Source: Limnanthes douglasii subsp. nivea
Lineage: Eukaryota > Streptophyta > Magnoliopsida > Brassicales > Limnanthaceae
Direction of reading: 5' to 3'
Assembly: GCA_036936605.1 (NCBI GenBank)
Contig: JAUPFV010000002.1
Span: 163,982,813-164,046,812, forward strand
Length of the DNA stretch: 64,000 bases
The notes under the pieces were generated by a model. That model was not told the DNA's origin, made no database searches, and saw only the letters and a list, made by a program, of their open reading frames with translations. Positions 43,521 through 55,896 of this stretch are shown one piece after another. The stretch's first letter is position 1. Each line of letters starts with the position of its first letter. A program made the position numbers and the translations under genes.

Positions 43521-46455
43521 TTAGAATTGGGACTTTTGGAATGAACTGGAACTGACGATTGTTTTAGAATTGGACTTCTTCAAGTCCGTAAAAAATTGGG
43601 ACTTTTGGAATGAACTGGAACTGACGATTGTTTTTTGTTACCATCACATTTGCAACTCCGTAACTTCTGCTTCGGATGTCGAAATCATTTGATTTTTTTT
43701 AAAATTCCTCATTTATTTTTCATATCTACGTGATAGTAAGGTTTTACTATTTTTTAACTAATGTAAAAAAGTAGGACTTTTGTAATGAATCGGTACTCAC
43801 GATTTGCTTTTGTTACCATCACTTTTGCAAGTCTGTAACTTGTGCTTAGATATCAGAATCATGTGAATTTTTTTAATTCTTCATTATTTTTTGTTATCGA
43901 CGTGATGGTAAAGGTTTGGTATTTTTTAACAAATATAAAAAAATATAACTTTTGGAATGAACTCACGATTGTTTTTTTTACCATCGCCTTTGTAACTCCG
44001 TAACTTTTTCTTCGGATGTCGAAATCATCTGACTTATTTTTTAATTCCTAATTGTTTTTGGATATCTACATAATGGTGTAGTTTTGGTATTTTTTTAAAT
44101 GTATAAATTGGACTTTTGGATTGAACAGGTTCTCACGATTATTTTTATTTACCATCACATTTGCAACTCCAGAACTTTTATTTCGGATGTCGGAATCATC
44201 TGATTTTTTAAAAATTCATTATTAATTGTTGATACCTACGTGATGGTAATTTTATACTATTTTTAACCAATGTAAAAAATTAGAACTTTTAGAACGAACC
44301 GGTACTTACGATTGTTTTTTGTTACCATCACCTTTGCAACTCCGTAACTTTTGTTTCGGAAGTCGGAATCATATGATTTTTTCAAAATTCCTCATTAATT
44401 TTTTATTCCTACGTGATGGTAAAGTTTTGCTATTTTTTAACTAATATAAAAAATTAGGACTTTCGGAAATAACCGGTACTCACGATTTGTTTTTGTTACC
44501 ATCGTCTTTGTAACTCCCTAACTCTTCCTTCGGATGTCGGAATCATCTATTATTTTTAAATTCCTCATTAATTTTTCACATCTACGTGATGGTATAGTTT
44601 GGGTACTTTTTAAACAAATATAAAAAATAGTCTTTTGGAATGGCTCGGTACTCACGATTGTTTTTTGTTACCATCGACTTTGCAACTCCGTAACTTTTGT
44701 TTCGGATCTCGGATTCATCTAATTTTTTCAAAATTCCTCATTAATTTTTTATACCTACGTGATGGAAAAGTTTTGCTATTTTTTATATAATGTAAGCAAT
44801 TAGAACTTTTGGAAGGAACCGGTACTAACGATTGTTTTTTGTTAATATCACCTTTGCAACTCCGTAACTTTGGCTTCGGATGTCCGAATCATTTGTTTTA
44901 ATTCCTCATTATTTTTCTATATCTATGTTGGTAAGGTTTTGGTGTTTTTTAACTAATGTCGATAATTATGACTTTTGGAATTAACCGGTACTCACGATTT
45001 GTCTTTGTTACCATCACCTTTGCAAGTCCATAACTATTGTTTCGGATGTAGGAATCATCTGATTTTTTTAATTCTTCATTATTTTTGAATATCTACGTGA
45101 TGCTAAAGTTTTGCTATTTTTTAACAAATGTAAAAAAATATGAATTTTGGAATGAACGGTACTCACGATGTTTTTTGTTACCATCACCTTTGCAACTTTG
45201 TAACTTTTGTTTCGGATATCAGAATCATCTGATTTTATTAAAATTCCTTATTAATATTTGATACCTACGCGATGGTAATGTTTGCTATTTTTAACAATGT
45301 AAAAAATTAAAACTTTTGGAATGAACCGGTACTCACGATTGTTTTTTGTTACCTTCCTCTTTACAACACCGTAACTTTTGTTTCAGATGTCGGAATCATC
45401 TGATTTTTTTAAAATTCCTTATTAATTTTTGATACCTACGGGATGGTAAAATTTTGCTATTTTTTAACTAATGTAAAATATTAGAACTTTTGGAATGAAC
45501 TAGTACTCACCTTGCATTGTTTTTGTTACCATCACCTTTGCAACTCCGTAACTTCTGCTTCGGATGTCGGAATTATCTGATTTTTTTTTAAAAATTCCTC
45601 ATTTATTTTTTATATCTACGTGATAGTAAAGTTTTGCTATTTTTTAACTAATATAAAAAATTACGACTTTTGGAATGAACCAGTACTCACGATTTGTTTT
45701 TGTACCATCACATTTGCAACTCCGTAATTTGTGTTTGGATGTCGGAGTCATCTGATTTTTTCAAAATTCATCATTAATTTTTATACCTATGTAATGTTAA
45801 AGTTTAATATTTTTTAACTAATGTTAAAAATTTGAACTTTTGGAATGAAATGTTACTCACGATTTGTTTTTGTTACCATCACCTTTGCAAGTCCGTAACT
45901 TTAGCTTCGGATGTCGGAATCATCTGATTTATTTAATTCCTCATTATTTTTCGATATCTACGTGATGGCATAGTTTTGGTATTTTTTAACAAATATAAAA
46001 AATAAGACTTTTGGAATGAATCGGTACTCACGATTGTTTTTTGTTACCATTGCCTTTGCAACTCCGTAACTTTTGCTTCGGATGGCGGAATCATCTAACT
46101 TATTTTACAATTCCTCAGTAATTTTTTATATCTACGTGATGGTAAAGTTTTACTCTTTTTTAACAAATGAAAAAAATAGGACTTTTGGAATGAACCGGTA
46201 GTCACGATTGTTTTTTGTTGCCATCAACTTTGCAACTCTGTAACTTTTGTTTCGGATGTCGGAAACATCTGTTTTTTTTTAAATTCCTTATTAATATTTG
46301 ATATTTAAGTGATGGTACAATTTTGGTATTTTTTAGAAAAATGTCGAAATATAGGACATTTGGAATGAACTGGTACTCACGATTGTTTTTTTTACCATCA
46401 CCTCTTCAAGTCCATAACTTTTGTTTTGGATGTCGGAAGTATCTAATTTTTTTAA
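43521..46455 (+). repeat. Satellite of 172 bp, array 3 (inverted relative to arrays 1 and 2)
   Basis: Seventeen monomers. The box ttcggatgtcggaatcatct recurs at 43673, 43848, 44013, 44184, 44357, 44532, 44703, 44877, 45043, 45213, 45385, 45562, 45736, 45908, 46079, 46253 and 46427: sixteen spacings of 165-177 bp, mean 172. Other conserved words are gttaccatcacctttgcaac and ctacgtgatggtaaag. Most monomers differ by point changes and small indels only. No ORF. Confidence 0.93.
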
Positions 46456-47640
46456 AATTCCCAAACATCTCAGTACCGGTCTGCGGAAAGATTTCTTGTA
46501 AAATACATCTCCCAAAAGCACACATATCCCCACACTTTGTTTTGTATCTTTCTTGCCCGAACTCGGTCCTCTAGAATGGAACCCTCTGCTATGAAGTTTA
46601 TAATATCTCTTCTCCAGTTTGACGAGGCTATCGAAGATATCTTACAAGCGATTTCGGGTTGGTTGTCAAGCTCTTATCCTAATGATTGAAGGGTCTGATG
46701 CACCCGACGCTTGATTTATTAGTAAGTGAGAATCACTAATGAGACCTACATGTCTGGCGCCACATACTTGCGCCAATCTCAAACCACCTAGCACGGCCTC
46801 GTATTCAGCCTCGTTATTGGATGTGGTGAAACCGAAACGGATTGCTTGATGCATCATTATTCCCAAAGGTGTGGTTATCTGCACGCCCGCCTCGCATCCG
46901 CTGACAGTTGATCCTTTATTGGTTCGGACAACCCATTCCTCTGGTCTACTGTCCTCGGGAAATTCCACTTCTTCTGATCGGCTCTAATGAAACTCTACCA
47001 CGAAATCAGCTAGAGATTGGCCCTTTATGGTCGTTCGTGGCTAAAAATCAATATCGAATCGCCCAATTCGACCGACCATTTGGACATTCGTCCAGATATG
47101 TCCAGCCGTTGCAGTACGTACTTGAGAGGAAAGGATGTTCTGACAAATATCAAAATATCTTGGAAGTACGGTCGCATTTTTCGCGCCGCGGTAACTACGG
47201 ATAACGCCATCTTTTCAAGCTTGTGATATCATGTTTCCGCATCTAAGAAACTTTTTCTTACAAAGTAAACTGCTTTAGGGACAACCCCAGACTCCATGAC
47301 CAAAGCTGCACTCACTACATAATCAAAAACCGCTATATACAGGAACAAAATTTCTCCCTCTAGGGGATTTGTTAAAAGGTTTGGGAATGACAAGTAATTT
47401 TGTATCCCCACGAAAGCCTCGTCACAAGTTGATGTCTATGCGAAAGCTTTAGCATTTCTCGATACCTGAATATACGGTGCACACTTGTCAGGGGAATAGG
47501 AGATAAATCGATTTAAAGTTGCCAACCTCCCAGTTAGTATCTGAACTTCTTTGACACTCCTCGGACGTGTCATGTTAGTAAAAGCTTGCAACTGGGTCGG
47601 GTCTGGTTCAATCCCTTTTTCGCTAACCAAGAAACCTAAA
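46456..47640 (-). pseudogene. Tat element C: RT end, RNase H and archaeal RNase H
   Basis: Minus strand. RT thumb (47630-47436, GIEPDPTQLQAFTNMTRPRS, VKEVQILTGRLATLNRFI), RNase H end (47210-47025, LKYVLQRLDISGRMSKWSVE), then the second RNase H (46968-46666, WVVRTNKGST with Asp changed to Asn, TSNNEAEYEAVLGGLRLA, ISDSHLLINQ). The integrase is missing: the element is cut at 46455 by the satellite. Confidence 0.82.
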
Positions 47641-48344
47641 AACTTTCATGGCCGAACGCTGAAAGAGTATTTCTCAAGGTTTAGCTTGAGGTTTATATCC
47701 CTTATGCTATTGATTTTTTCTCTCAAATCAACAAGATGGTTATCGTCGGTCTCACTTTTGACGAGCATGTCGTCAATGTAAACTTCCACGTTTCTCCCAA
47801 TCTACTTCTCGAATACCTTGTTTACTAATCTCTGATACGTTGCGCCTGTGTTTTTCAGCCCGAAGGGCATGACCTTGTAGCAGTATAACCCTGCCCATTT
47901 ATGAAAGTCGTGCTTTCCTGGTCAGTCGGGTTTAATCTGATCTGGTTGTATCCTGCATACGCATCCATAAAATAAAGTAACTTGTTTCCTGACTTTGAAT
48001 CAACCAGCTGAGGTTAGTGAAGTCCACATACATCCGCCACTTGCCATTTTTCTTTTTGTCCAGAACAGGGTTGGATGTCCACAATGGATATTTTGACTCT
48101 TTGATGTGTCTGACGCTTAACAGTCTTGCAACTTCCTGTATTATAATCTCTGTTTTTTCTGATGAGAATGCCCGCCGCTTCTGTGAAATAGGTCGGACGT
48201 TTCAGTTAACTGCTAAACTAGGAATTATTAGATCATTTGGAACCCCGATTACATCTTCTGAACACCAAGCGAATAAATGTAACCTTTTCTCCAGCAACGA
48301 AATCAACTTCTTCCGAAAGTCTGGTGATAAGTTGGTTCTCATCT
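47641..48344 (-). pseudogene. Element C reverse transcriptase
   Basis: No long ORF, but the minus strand carries NGKWRMYVDFTNLS (about 48050-48000) and the catalytic YIDD in VEVYIDDMLVKSE (about 47795-47755), both standard for Tat-type RT. Frameshifts disrupt it. Confidence 0.75.
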
Positions 48345-49331
48345 TCAAGATTTATCCTTCTGTAAACTTGTAATTTTCACAATCTTCATCGGTAGTCTGG
48401 CCCCAAAGTAAGCTCCACTAATTGCTATTCTTTCGCATATACCATTTCTTGGTCGCCTTTGGGTGCCAGCTCGGAAACGGTAGCGTTCTCGGGCTGCCTT
48501 CTGACTACTTCTCACGACTCCTACATTGTTTCTGACCACGTATTTCAAATATTGATGAATTGTGGATGTCACTGCATGCATTCGTGAAAGTGAGGATCTG
48601 CCAAAAATTGCATTATGCGAAGCGGGCGAATCAACTACCACGAACAGAACCGTGACTTCCTTCTTGAACGACCCACGGCCGAGTTGCATAATGGCTTCGA
48701 ATTCGCCAATTACCACTATTGTTGACGATGTGAACCCAGATATAGTCTGATCTAACCTTGAACTTACTGGCGGTTTCTTGAACTTAACAAAAGTTGACAA
48801 AAAGATTATATTTGCTGAACAATCGGTGTCCACAAGTATGCGGCGAACTTCCTCTCCTGCGATTGTCGCCCCAATTACTACAGCATCTTCATGAGGGCCT
48901 GATATATCCGTCATATCGTTGTTGTCGAAGTACAGGATTGGTGATGGTCTTCCGCGCAGATAAGGAGACGTCCGAGACTCCAACTGAGTTGCTAGATTCA
49001 CGATGTGCCGTTTCCGGGAAGAATTGGTAATCCCTGCCATGGAATCACCTCCAAAGATAGTCAGAGACTCAAAAAACTGACAGAGACTATTTACCTTCTG
49101 CCGACCCTCCATAACTTCTTCTTCGGTGACTCCAATGATATTTTGATTGACATTAGGATCCAAGTATTCCACAGACACATTGGAAAGATCTGTCACCTCT
49201 GTTATTGCCATCGTTGTTTCCGGTTTCCGTACTGCCACTATTTCTTTTGATGCAGCTCCTTGTTGCGCCCATTTCTTCACGTACTCAAGCAACTTCCCAT
49301 TTTCCACTAGCATATGTATTGCCTTTTTCAA
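48345..49331 (-). pseudogene. Element C protease region
   Basis: 328-codon ORF: GGDSMAGITNSSRKRHIVNL, PHEDAVVIGATIAGEEVRR, then the active-site strand ILVDTDCSANIIF, where the D-T-G of aspartic proteases reads D-T-D. It ends with SHNAIFGRSSLSRM. Closely similar in layout to B3 (13250-13800). The Gly-to-Asp change should abolish activity. Confidence 0.8.
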
Positions 49332-49454
49332 AGAGATACAATATTTGTGTCATGCCCTACGTCCTCGTGGTACCTACAATATCGATTATTCCTGCTCTCT
49401 CGAGGGGTCGTGATGGGAAATGGTCTTTGGTAGATTCCACACTTTTTGGTCTTC

Positions 49455-50440
49455 TCATAGATGGTTGACACACATTCGCTCAGGTCGGCAAAATAAGCAG
49501 GTCAGATCCATTTGTTGGAAATGGGTCGGGTGACCACTTGATTGTTCTACTTGACATTGCGTACTTGGGATGCTTGGTTTTGACTGGGATTGGCTGAGAA
49601 CCCGGGGGAAGTGTGTTAATTCGTTGAGGCTGCGGGACATAGCTAGACGGAGCATTCTGCTTAGTAACGATCGACGCCTGCACATTCTGCTGGATTTGGG
49701 CTGCCAATTCAGACGCCTCTGTTTCCTCAATTAATATATGTTTTTTTACATGAGCTAAGAGGGCGGAAAAGTTAAACGCTTGTTTTTTAGTCACTGTTTG
49801 CTTCATCGGTCCCGGAAGCAGTCCTAACCGGTACCCTGCTAATGCCATATTTTCTTCGCAATGATCGAGATCTGTTTTCTCATCAATAAAACGTCTGGTG
49901 TAATCCCTGAGGCTTTCTCCCAACTTTTGACTGTAGTTAAAAATCATGTCTTCATTTGCTCGGAAGTTCTTGCTTCCAATAAACTGCTGCCGAAACATTA
50001 CTCAGAATATCCTGAAGTTTTTAATGCAGCCCTGCGGCAACCTGTTGTACCATTTGGAGGCCCGATCTTTTAAAGTCATTGAAAATGTTCGGCACAAAAG
50101 CTTGCCAACGTTGTGAAAACTTAACATAAAGTTCTTGAAGGCTTCTAAATGATTATCCATATCCTTTTTGCCATCGTAATTTTCCAGTTTAGATATGTCG
50201 AATCTTTTCGGGAGATGTCCGGATAATATTTCATCCGCCAATGGAGATGCTCTCCGATTAAGTCCAAATCCGAAAGCGCCACCACCGAGGCCTTCAGTGG
50301 GAATTCCGTACAATCCCTCGTTATTTGGATTGATGAACTGGCTGCTAACCCTGAACTCGTGTGTTTGGATTCCCGACAATTGCCATTGAACTTGAGGTAA
50401 CACTACCCGCTCTTCCTTACTTGTTGTGACCATTTACTAT
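49455..50440 (-). pseudogene. Element C gag
   Basis: Gag in two frames: 50433-50002 (LPKRFDISKLENYDGKKDMD, HLEAFKNFMLSF, KDRASKWYNRLPQGCIKNF) and 49998-49480 (MFRQQFIGSKNFRANEDMIF, LRDYTRRFIDEKTDL). The first matches the usual Ty3/gypsy gag core with its WYNRLP motif. The start MVTTSKEERV is at 50433. Upstream, the element meets B4 head-to-head near 50441-50484; no LTR is visible at the joint. Confidence 0.8.
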
Positions 50441-50484
50441 TTCTCGTAAGAGTCCGGTGTTCTTTTTTCGGTGTTGTCCCTCTT

Positions 50485-51550
50485 ATGTTTTGGAGAGTTG
50501 AACAACCTGGCTCTATTGCGTCGAGATCTACTCTTCCTCATGAGCTTATTACATCTGATTCTTCATCAGGATTTTCTGCGCGAAGATTCATCAGAAGTGA
50601 AATCAGTGGAATCCCTTATATAGTGGGTGACGTGGCCCCCAATACAACACTAGGACAAATACATTTATATGCAATTATGGGAATGATTGGAGCCGATCAA
50701 TAAATGTAGGGAATAGATTGGAAGAGCTTTCTTATGTCCTATGAAATTAGGTCGATTCCTCATTTGAGACGTTTTTATATTTTGAATGGGGAAAAATTTG
50801 GTGGTAGATATGAATGTGATCATCATATTGAGAAATTAAAGAATTGCATGATGAACTTTGAGAATGATGACAAGTTGGTGTGTAGAGAATTCTCAGAAAC
50901 ATTCAAGGGCACTTCTTTGAAATGGTTTAATAGAATTCTGATAGGATCTATAACCAACTTTGGTTTTTTTATATTTCATTCTAAAAACAATGCATGGGAA
51001 GCAAAGAGAAGCGAGCTAATGGTGATACCATAATCCAATGTAAGCAAGCTGTAAGAGAGAACTTGAAAGATTACACAAGAGGCTTTTGGTTAACAAACAC
51101 TGAGTTGGATGATTATGAAGAGCTAGTTGTCATGACGGCCTTTAAGGAAGGATTTCTTCATTGTGATTTAGAAAATTAGACTAGGTTGAGAACAATGTTG
51201 ACTTATGGGGCTTTAATGGCTCAAGTTGAGGAACAAATTAAGGTAAAAGAGTTGACAAGAGTTCAGATTGGATCGACAAGGGTACCGAGGAAGTACTTCA
51301 AATTCCCAGGTACCATCTCGTCCATGGGTGATTACCAATCTACCTCCTCGAACAGGATCATCCCAGCCTTCCAACTATCAACCACCTCGGGTGAAGTCAA
51401 ACCAATGGATAAGGCTAAAATATTTTGCGGAGTTAACTAAGAATCTTGCAAAAATCTTTGAAAGAGCCAAGAACCACGTTAACTTCAAAAAAACAGCCCC
51501 GATAAAAAGGCATAAGCAGGAGCGGAACAACAAGTTTTACAAATAGCATA
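50485..51550 (+). pseudogene. Tat element B4 gag
   Basis: Three frames: 50485-50703 (N-terminal, FRVEQPGSIASRS-like), 50734-51033 (HLRRFYILNGEKFGGRYECD, FKGTSLKWFNRILIGSITNF, the gag core) and 50994-51440 (RENLKDYTRGFWLTNTELDD). Stop after ADQ at 50703 and frame changes near 51000. Same family as C but distinct in sequence. Confidence 0.78.
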
Positions 51551-52900
51551 ATGACGCCGGGCACGAAAATGTTGATTATATAGAGCTTTGAAGAAAGACA
51601 TTCAGAGGACATGGTAGTGGTCGAAATAATCTGAGTACGTCTGCGCAACATACCGTGAACGCACCTTTGAAGTAGGAAAATACACTAATGATTGTGAAAT
51701 CAAAGTTGGAGTGGCGGGAAGGCTTCGATGCGGCTTTGGAATACTTAGATTCAGCCCATATCATAGAATAGTGATGGCGGTGGACAAACCAATGGTCCAT
51801 GGGAGGGTTTGTAGTTTGTGTGAGTAAATCCTTCACTCGTCTTTATGGGAGAAACGTGACACCTTTTATCCTATTTGATCACGATGATTTGAGGGGTATA
51901 GTTGGACCTTATGAGGATGCAGTGATGATTGGTGCAAAAATATTGGGAATTGAGATCCGATGAATACTGATTGATACTGGTAGTTCAGTCAGTATGTTGT
52001 TCAAATCAATGTATAAAAAGATGTGCAATCCACCTATGATTATCTGGTATGAGCGCACCATAATTGGTTTTACAATAGAAACAATGCAAGTTATTGGAGA
52101 CTTCGAGGGTTATGGTTATCAAGAATGCACACTGTTGTTTCGAATGTCCATCGTTGCTCGAAGTATGTAATTGGCGATCGCGTCGGAGTAGTCCAAAGTG
52201 ATCATAAAGTAGCAAGAGAGTGCTATAAAATCGCTTTCCATACCAAAAGGCTTACTGCTTGTAATAAAATGAAAGAATAACAGTCAAGGGGTTGACGTCT
52301 TATGATGAAGGGGTAGACTAGCTGAGGGATACCCCGGACTGTTAGTAGTAGGAGAAAATGTGGAGGTGTATTTGTTTCTTAATGGTAAGAGTTTACGAAT
52401 AGGGACATTGTTGTATCAGATTCAAAATAAATCGTTCGCATGTTATAATTAGATTCAAATAAATTCAAAGGACCAGGAAAGTACTACATTCATAACTGAA
52501 AGAGGACTGCATTGTTACCAAGTCGTGCCTTTTGTCCTCAAGAATGCAAGGGGAAACGTATCAAAGATTAGTGAACAAGGCATTTGCTTCTCAAATCGAA
52601 AAGAATATGGAGGTTTAGATTAATGATATGTTAGTAAAACTCCCATCAAATGACGAACATCTACGAGATTTAAAAGAAACCTTATTAAATCTCAACGTCA
52701 TTTGATTGAAGTTAAATCCGGACAAGTGCACCTTTAGAGTTAGATTTAGAAATTTCTTGGGATATATCATAAGTGAAAAGGGAATAGAAGCTGATCCTTA
52801 TCAGTTAAAGGCTTTGATAGCGATGACCCCTGCTCGGACGATTAAAGAGGTGCAGATTTTGACACCAAGTGTTGCGACAACCAATATTTTTTCTTGGACA
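51551..52900 (+). pseudogene. B4 protease and reverse transcriptase
   Basis: Protease near 51880-52015: HDDLRGIVGPYEDAVMIGAK, then a CGA-to-TGA stop, then ILIDTGSSVSMLF with an intact D-T-G-S. RT: only the later part is readable near 52590-52900 (KCTFRVRFRNFLGYIISEKG, IKEVQILT). The catalytic YIDD reads QIND. Most RT sequence between 52200 and 52580 is unreadable. Confidence 0.75.
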
Positions 52901-53800
52901 CCAGAATGTGAGGTGATTTTTTCCAAAATTAAAGACCATTTGTCATCACCAGAAATTCTGTCAAAACCTCGAATATGGGAACATCTATTTTTTAATGTTG
53001 TTGTGTCGGATTTTGCAATCATTATATTGATAAGGGAAGAAGATGGATGTCCTCAACCATTATACTATGTGAGCAAAAGTTTACTAGCACCATAAAAAAT
53101 ATATCTGAGGCTCGAAAAGTTGGCATTGGCCTTGGTGGTAGCTGCCATAATGTGCCCCTATTTTCAGGCTCATACAATTACCATTGGACATTGTTTCCCT
53201 TAAAAATGTATTATAGACACCAGATATTTCTTGTAGGATGACTAACTAGTCGGTCGAGTTAGGGATTTTAACATAGATTTTTCTCCTCAAACGGCTACTA
53301 ATGCTCAAGCTTAGCAGATTTTCTTGTTGAGTTCCATTCGAGCCGTTCTGATGAAGAGAATTATATGAATTTGTTACCAACAAATGCAATATGGGTAGTT
53401 CGAACTGACGGAGGCTTTGATATATTGGGGTCAAGTGCTAGAGTACAATTGACTGCTCCATTTGGAGAAGTGGAATATGAGCCTGCTTTAGCTGGATTAA
53501 GGCTCGCGAGTATCTGTATGGTATATAAAATTTGTTTACAAACAGATTCACAGTTATTGGCAAATCACATGTCAGGGGTATCCGAAGCTAAAAATGAACA
53601 ACTTGTCTTGTACGTGCGTGAGTAACGAGGATTAGCTATCTTGTTTGATGAGGTGATTGTTGAGCATATTAACCGGGAGGAAAATACTGTTGCAGATTCT
53701 TTGGCAACTATTGCATATACCAATAAATATCCATAGATTTTGTTAGAAGAGAGTCTGTCTGTACTGACGAAGTCGGAACAATGTCAATATGTCGAGGAAG
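52901..53800 (+). pseudogene. B4 RNase H and archaeal-type RNase H
   Basis: RNase H: LFFNVVVSDFAIIILIREED and QPLYYVSKSLL (to 53095), then PQTATNAQA near 53290. Second RNase H at 53365-53625: IWVVRTDGGFDILGSSARVQ (Asp kept), PFGEVEYEPALAGLRLASIC, LQTDSQLLANHMSG (Asp kept); DSLATIAYT follows after a stop. Confidence 0.8.
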
Positions 53801-53999
53801 TGTTTGTGACTACAAAAAAGACCGAGGGGATTGGATACTTGATCTAACAAAGTTTTTTTACTTAAAAGGACATTGCCTCTTGACACAAAAATAGCTTAGA
53901 GGCTCAGATTTAGAGCCTATGGTTATACGATATTATATGGTATACTGTATAAGAAATCTTTGAGTAGACCATTGTTATGATGTTCAAGAAAGAATGAAT

Positions 54000-55060
54000 C
54001 TAGTGAAGTTTTATCCTAACTGTATGATGGGGAGGGCTCTGCTCATTGTAGATTTCAAGCTTTGATAAAAAGGGTTTTATTTGAGGGATACTGTTGGCCT
54101 TCGATAATGAATGATGCTAAAAATTAGTATGAAATTGTAATACATGTCAAAGATTTACAAATTCTATTCATAAGCCAATTGCACATTTAATTTCAGTTTT
54201 CAAAGTAAACCTTTTTTATAGATGGGGATTGGAATTAGTAGGGCCACTATCTATGACTTTCGGAGGACGAAAAACTATTATAGATATAGTGGATTACTTT
54301 TCAAAATGGGCCGAAGTTGAACCCTCATCACTAGATATTATGAAACTCATTGTTTCTAATATTTTTCACACATTTAGGGTTCTTCAGAGAATTACTAAAG
54401 ACAATGGGCCACATTTTAATAATAAAGAGATGAACTCTTTTTGTAATTCGAGGGGAAGTACACAGTGTTTTTCAACACCTTTTAACCCACATGTGAATGG
54501 CCAGGTGGAAGTCACTAATAAAGCTATATTTAAAAGTTTTGAAGAAAAACTTGACAGGTTTATCTGGGAAATGACCTAATTATCTTCAAGAAGTATTATG
54601 GACTTATAAAACAATATCTCGAGCTGCGACTCAAGAGAGTCCTTTTGCGTTAGTATTTGGGATGAATGCAGTAAGTACCGTAGAATTAACACTTCCCTCT
54701 TATCTAGTACTCAATTATTCTGAGGTGGTAAACGAGGAGGCTTCACGAACAGAGCTTGATGTGATTGAGTAAAAGTGGGTGAAGGCACACTTGAATTTAA
54801 TGCATTATCAAACTTTGATGAGGAGTCGCTACAATTCGAGGGTAAAACGAAGATATTTCCAGGTAGTGGATAAGATTTTTGAGAAATATTTTCCTGCATA
54901 TGAAGGATAAAATGTTGGGAAAATGGTTCCAAACTGGGAAGGAACTTATTTAGTGGTAGAAAGAATTAAGACATACATAAATCGCTCCCAAGATAAAGAG
55001 GGGAGACGTCTGTAGCATCCTTGGGACATTGAGCATTTGAAGTTGTATTTTGAGTAACTT
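54000..55060 (+). pseudogene. B4 integrase
   Basis: Finger piece MNDAKN near 54105, then core at 54229-54579: MELVGPLSMTFGGRKTIIDI (first Asp lost, ELVGP), TKDNGPHFNNKEMNSF (second Asp kept), NGQVEVTNKAIF (Glu kept). Then PFALVFGMNAVS and a C-terminal LNLMHYQTLMRSRYNS piece to about 55055. Several stops. Confidence 0.82.
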
Positions 55061-55317
55061 TTGGTACATATATGATATTGTTGTTTTCTTATTTGTATCG
55101 CTTGTACGGTGGCATACTATTTCATCTCATGGTCGCTAAGGAAGGTTTCAATGAGGTGCGATATAGCTGGAGTTATAAATACAAATTCTTTTGATAGGCC
55201 AGATTTTTCTATGTATACCATGTTGTTTTCTAAGTATATCTAGAGTTATTATTTCATAAATTACACAAAGACTGATCACTTTTGGGGTAATTTGCAAATA
55301 TATAATTCAAAGTGCCA
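55061..55317. other. B4 post-pol non-coding region
   Basis: Contains gaaggtttcaatgaggtg, the phrase shared with B2 at 11128. No gene. Confidence 0.55.
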
Positions 55318-55730
55318 ATTTGAGTGGTGATATAATTCAAAAGGATAATGTTTATTTAAGTATTCGATATGCAATTTGAGTGGTGATATAATTCGAAGCG
55401 ATAACGTTTATTAAAGCATTATTCGAATGACCAATTTGAGTGGTGATATAATTCGAAATGCTAACGAATTAAAGCATTGTTCAAAGTGTCAATTTAAGTT
55501 GTGATATAATTCGAAATGTTAACGTTTATTAAAGCATTGTTCAAAGTGCCAATTTGAGTGGCGATATAATTCGAAGTGCTAACATTTATTAAAGAATTGT
55601 TCAAAGTACCAAATTGAGTGGTGATATAATTTGAAGTTCTAATGTTTATTAAATCATTGCTCGAAGTTCCAATTTGAGTGGTGATATAATTTGAGGTGTG
55701 AAAATTTATCAAAGCATTGTTCGATGCACC
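55318..55730. repeat. 60-bp minisatellite in B4
   Basis: About seven copies of a 60-bp unit with atttgagtggtgatataatt, cgaagtgctaacgtttatta and aagcattgttcaaagtgcc. The shared core ties it to the 36-bp minisatellite of B2. Confidence 0.88.
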
Positions 55731-55789
55731 GATGAGGAAACAAAAGTCGACAAATTTTCCTAGGATCACATATGATAGTCGTTAACAAC

Positions 55790-55896
55790 AAACAAAAAAA
55801 TCAATAAGTACAACATATCCTATTTACCCTTATCATCATTGGGTGCACTATCCGAGCTGCATTCTGAGGACTTTCTTTCTTAATCTGAAGAGCTTG
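55790..55896 (-). pseudogene. Acidic tail of B4 antisense extra ORF
   Basis: The minus strand reads SSSD, a stop, then ERKSSECSSDSAPNDDKGK and a stop. It is the C-terminal end of the same ORF type as 11731-13140. The upstream part is displaced to 62307-62732 by insertion of A3 between them. The last five bases (GCTTG) are one copy of the target duplication. Confidence 0.65.

Noticed and set aside
43521..46455. Regularly spaced repeats that superficially recall a CRISPR array.
   Set aside because: The whole 172-bp monomer is conserved, not a short repeat with unique spacers, and the context is plant retrotransposon DNA. It is a satellite.
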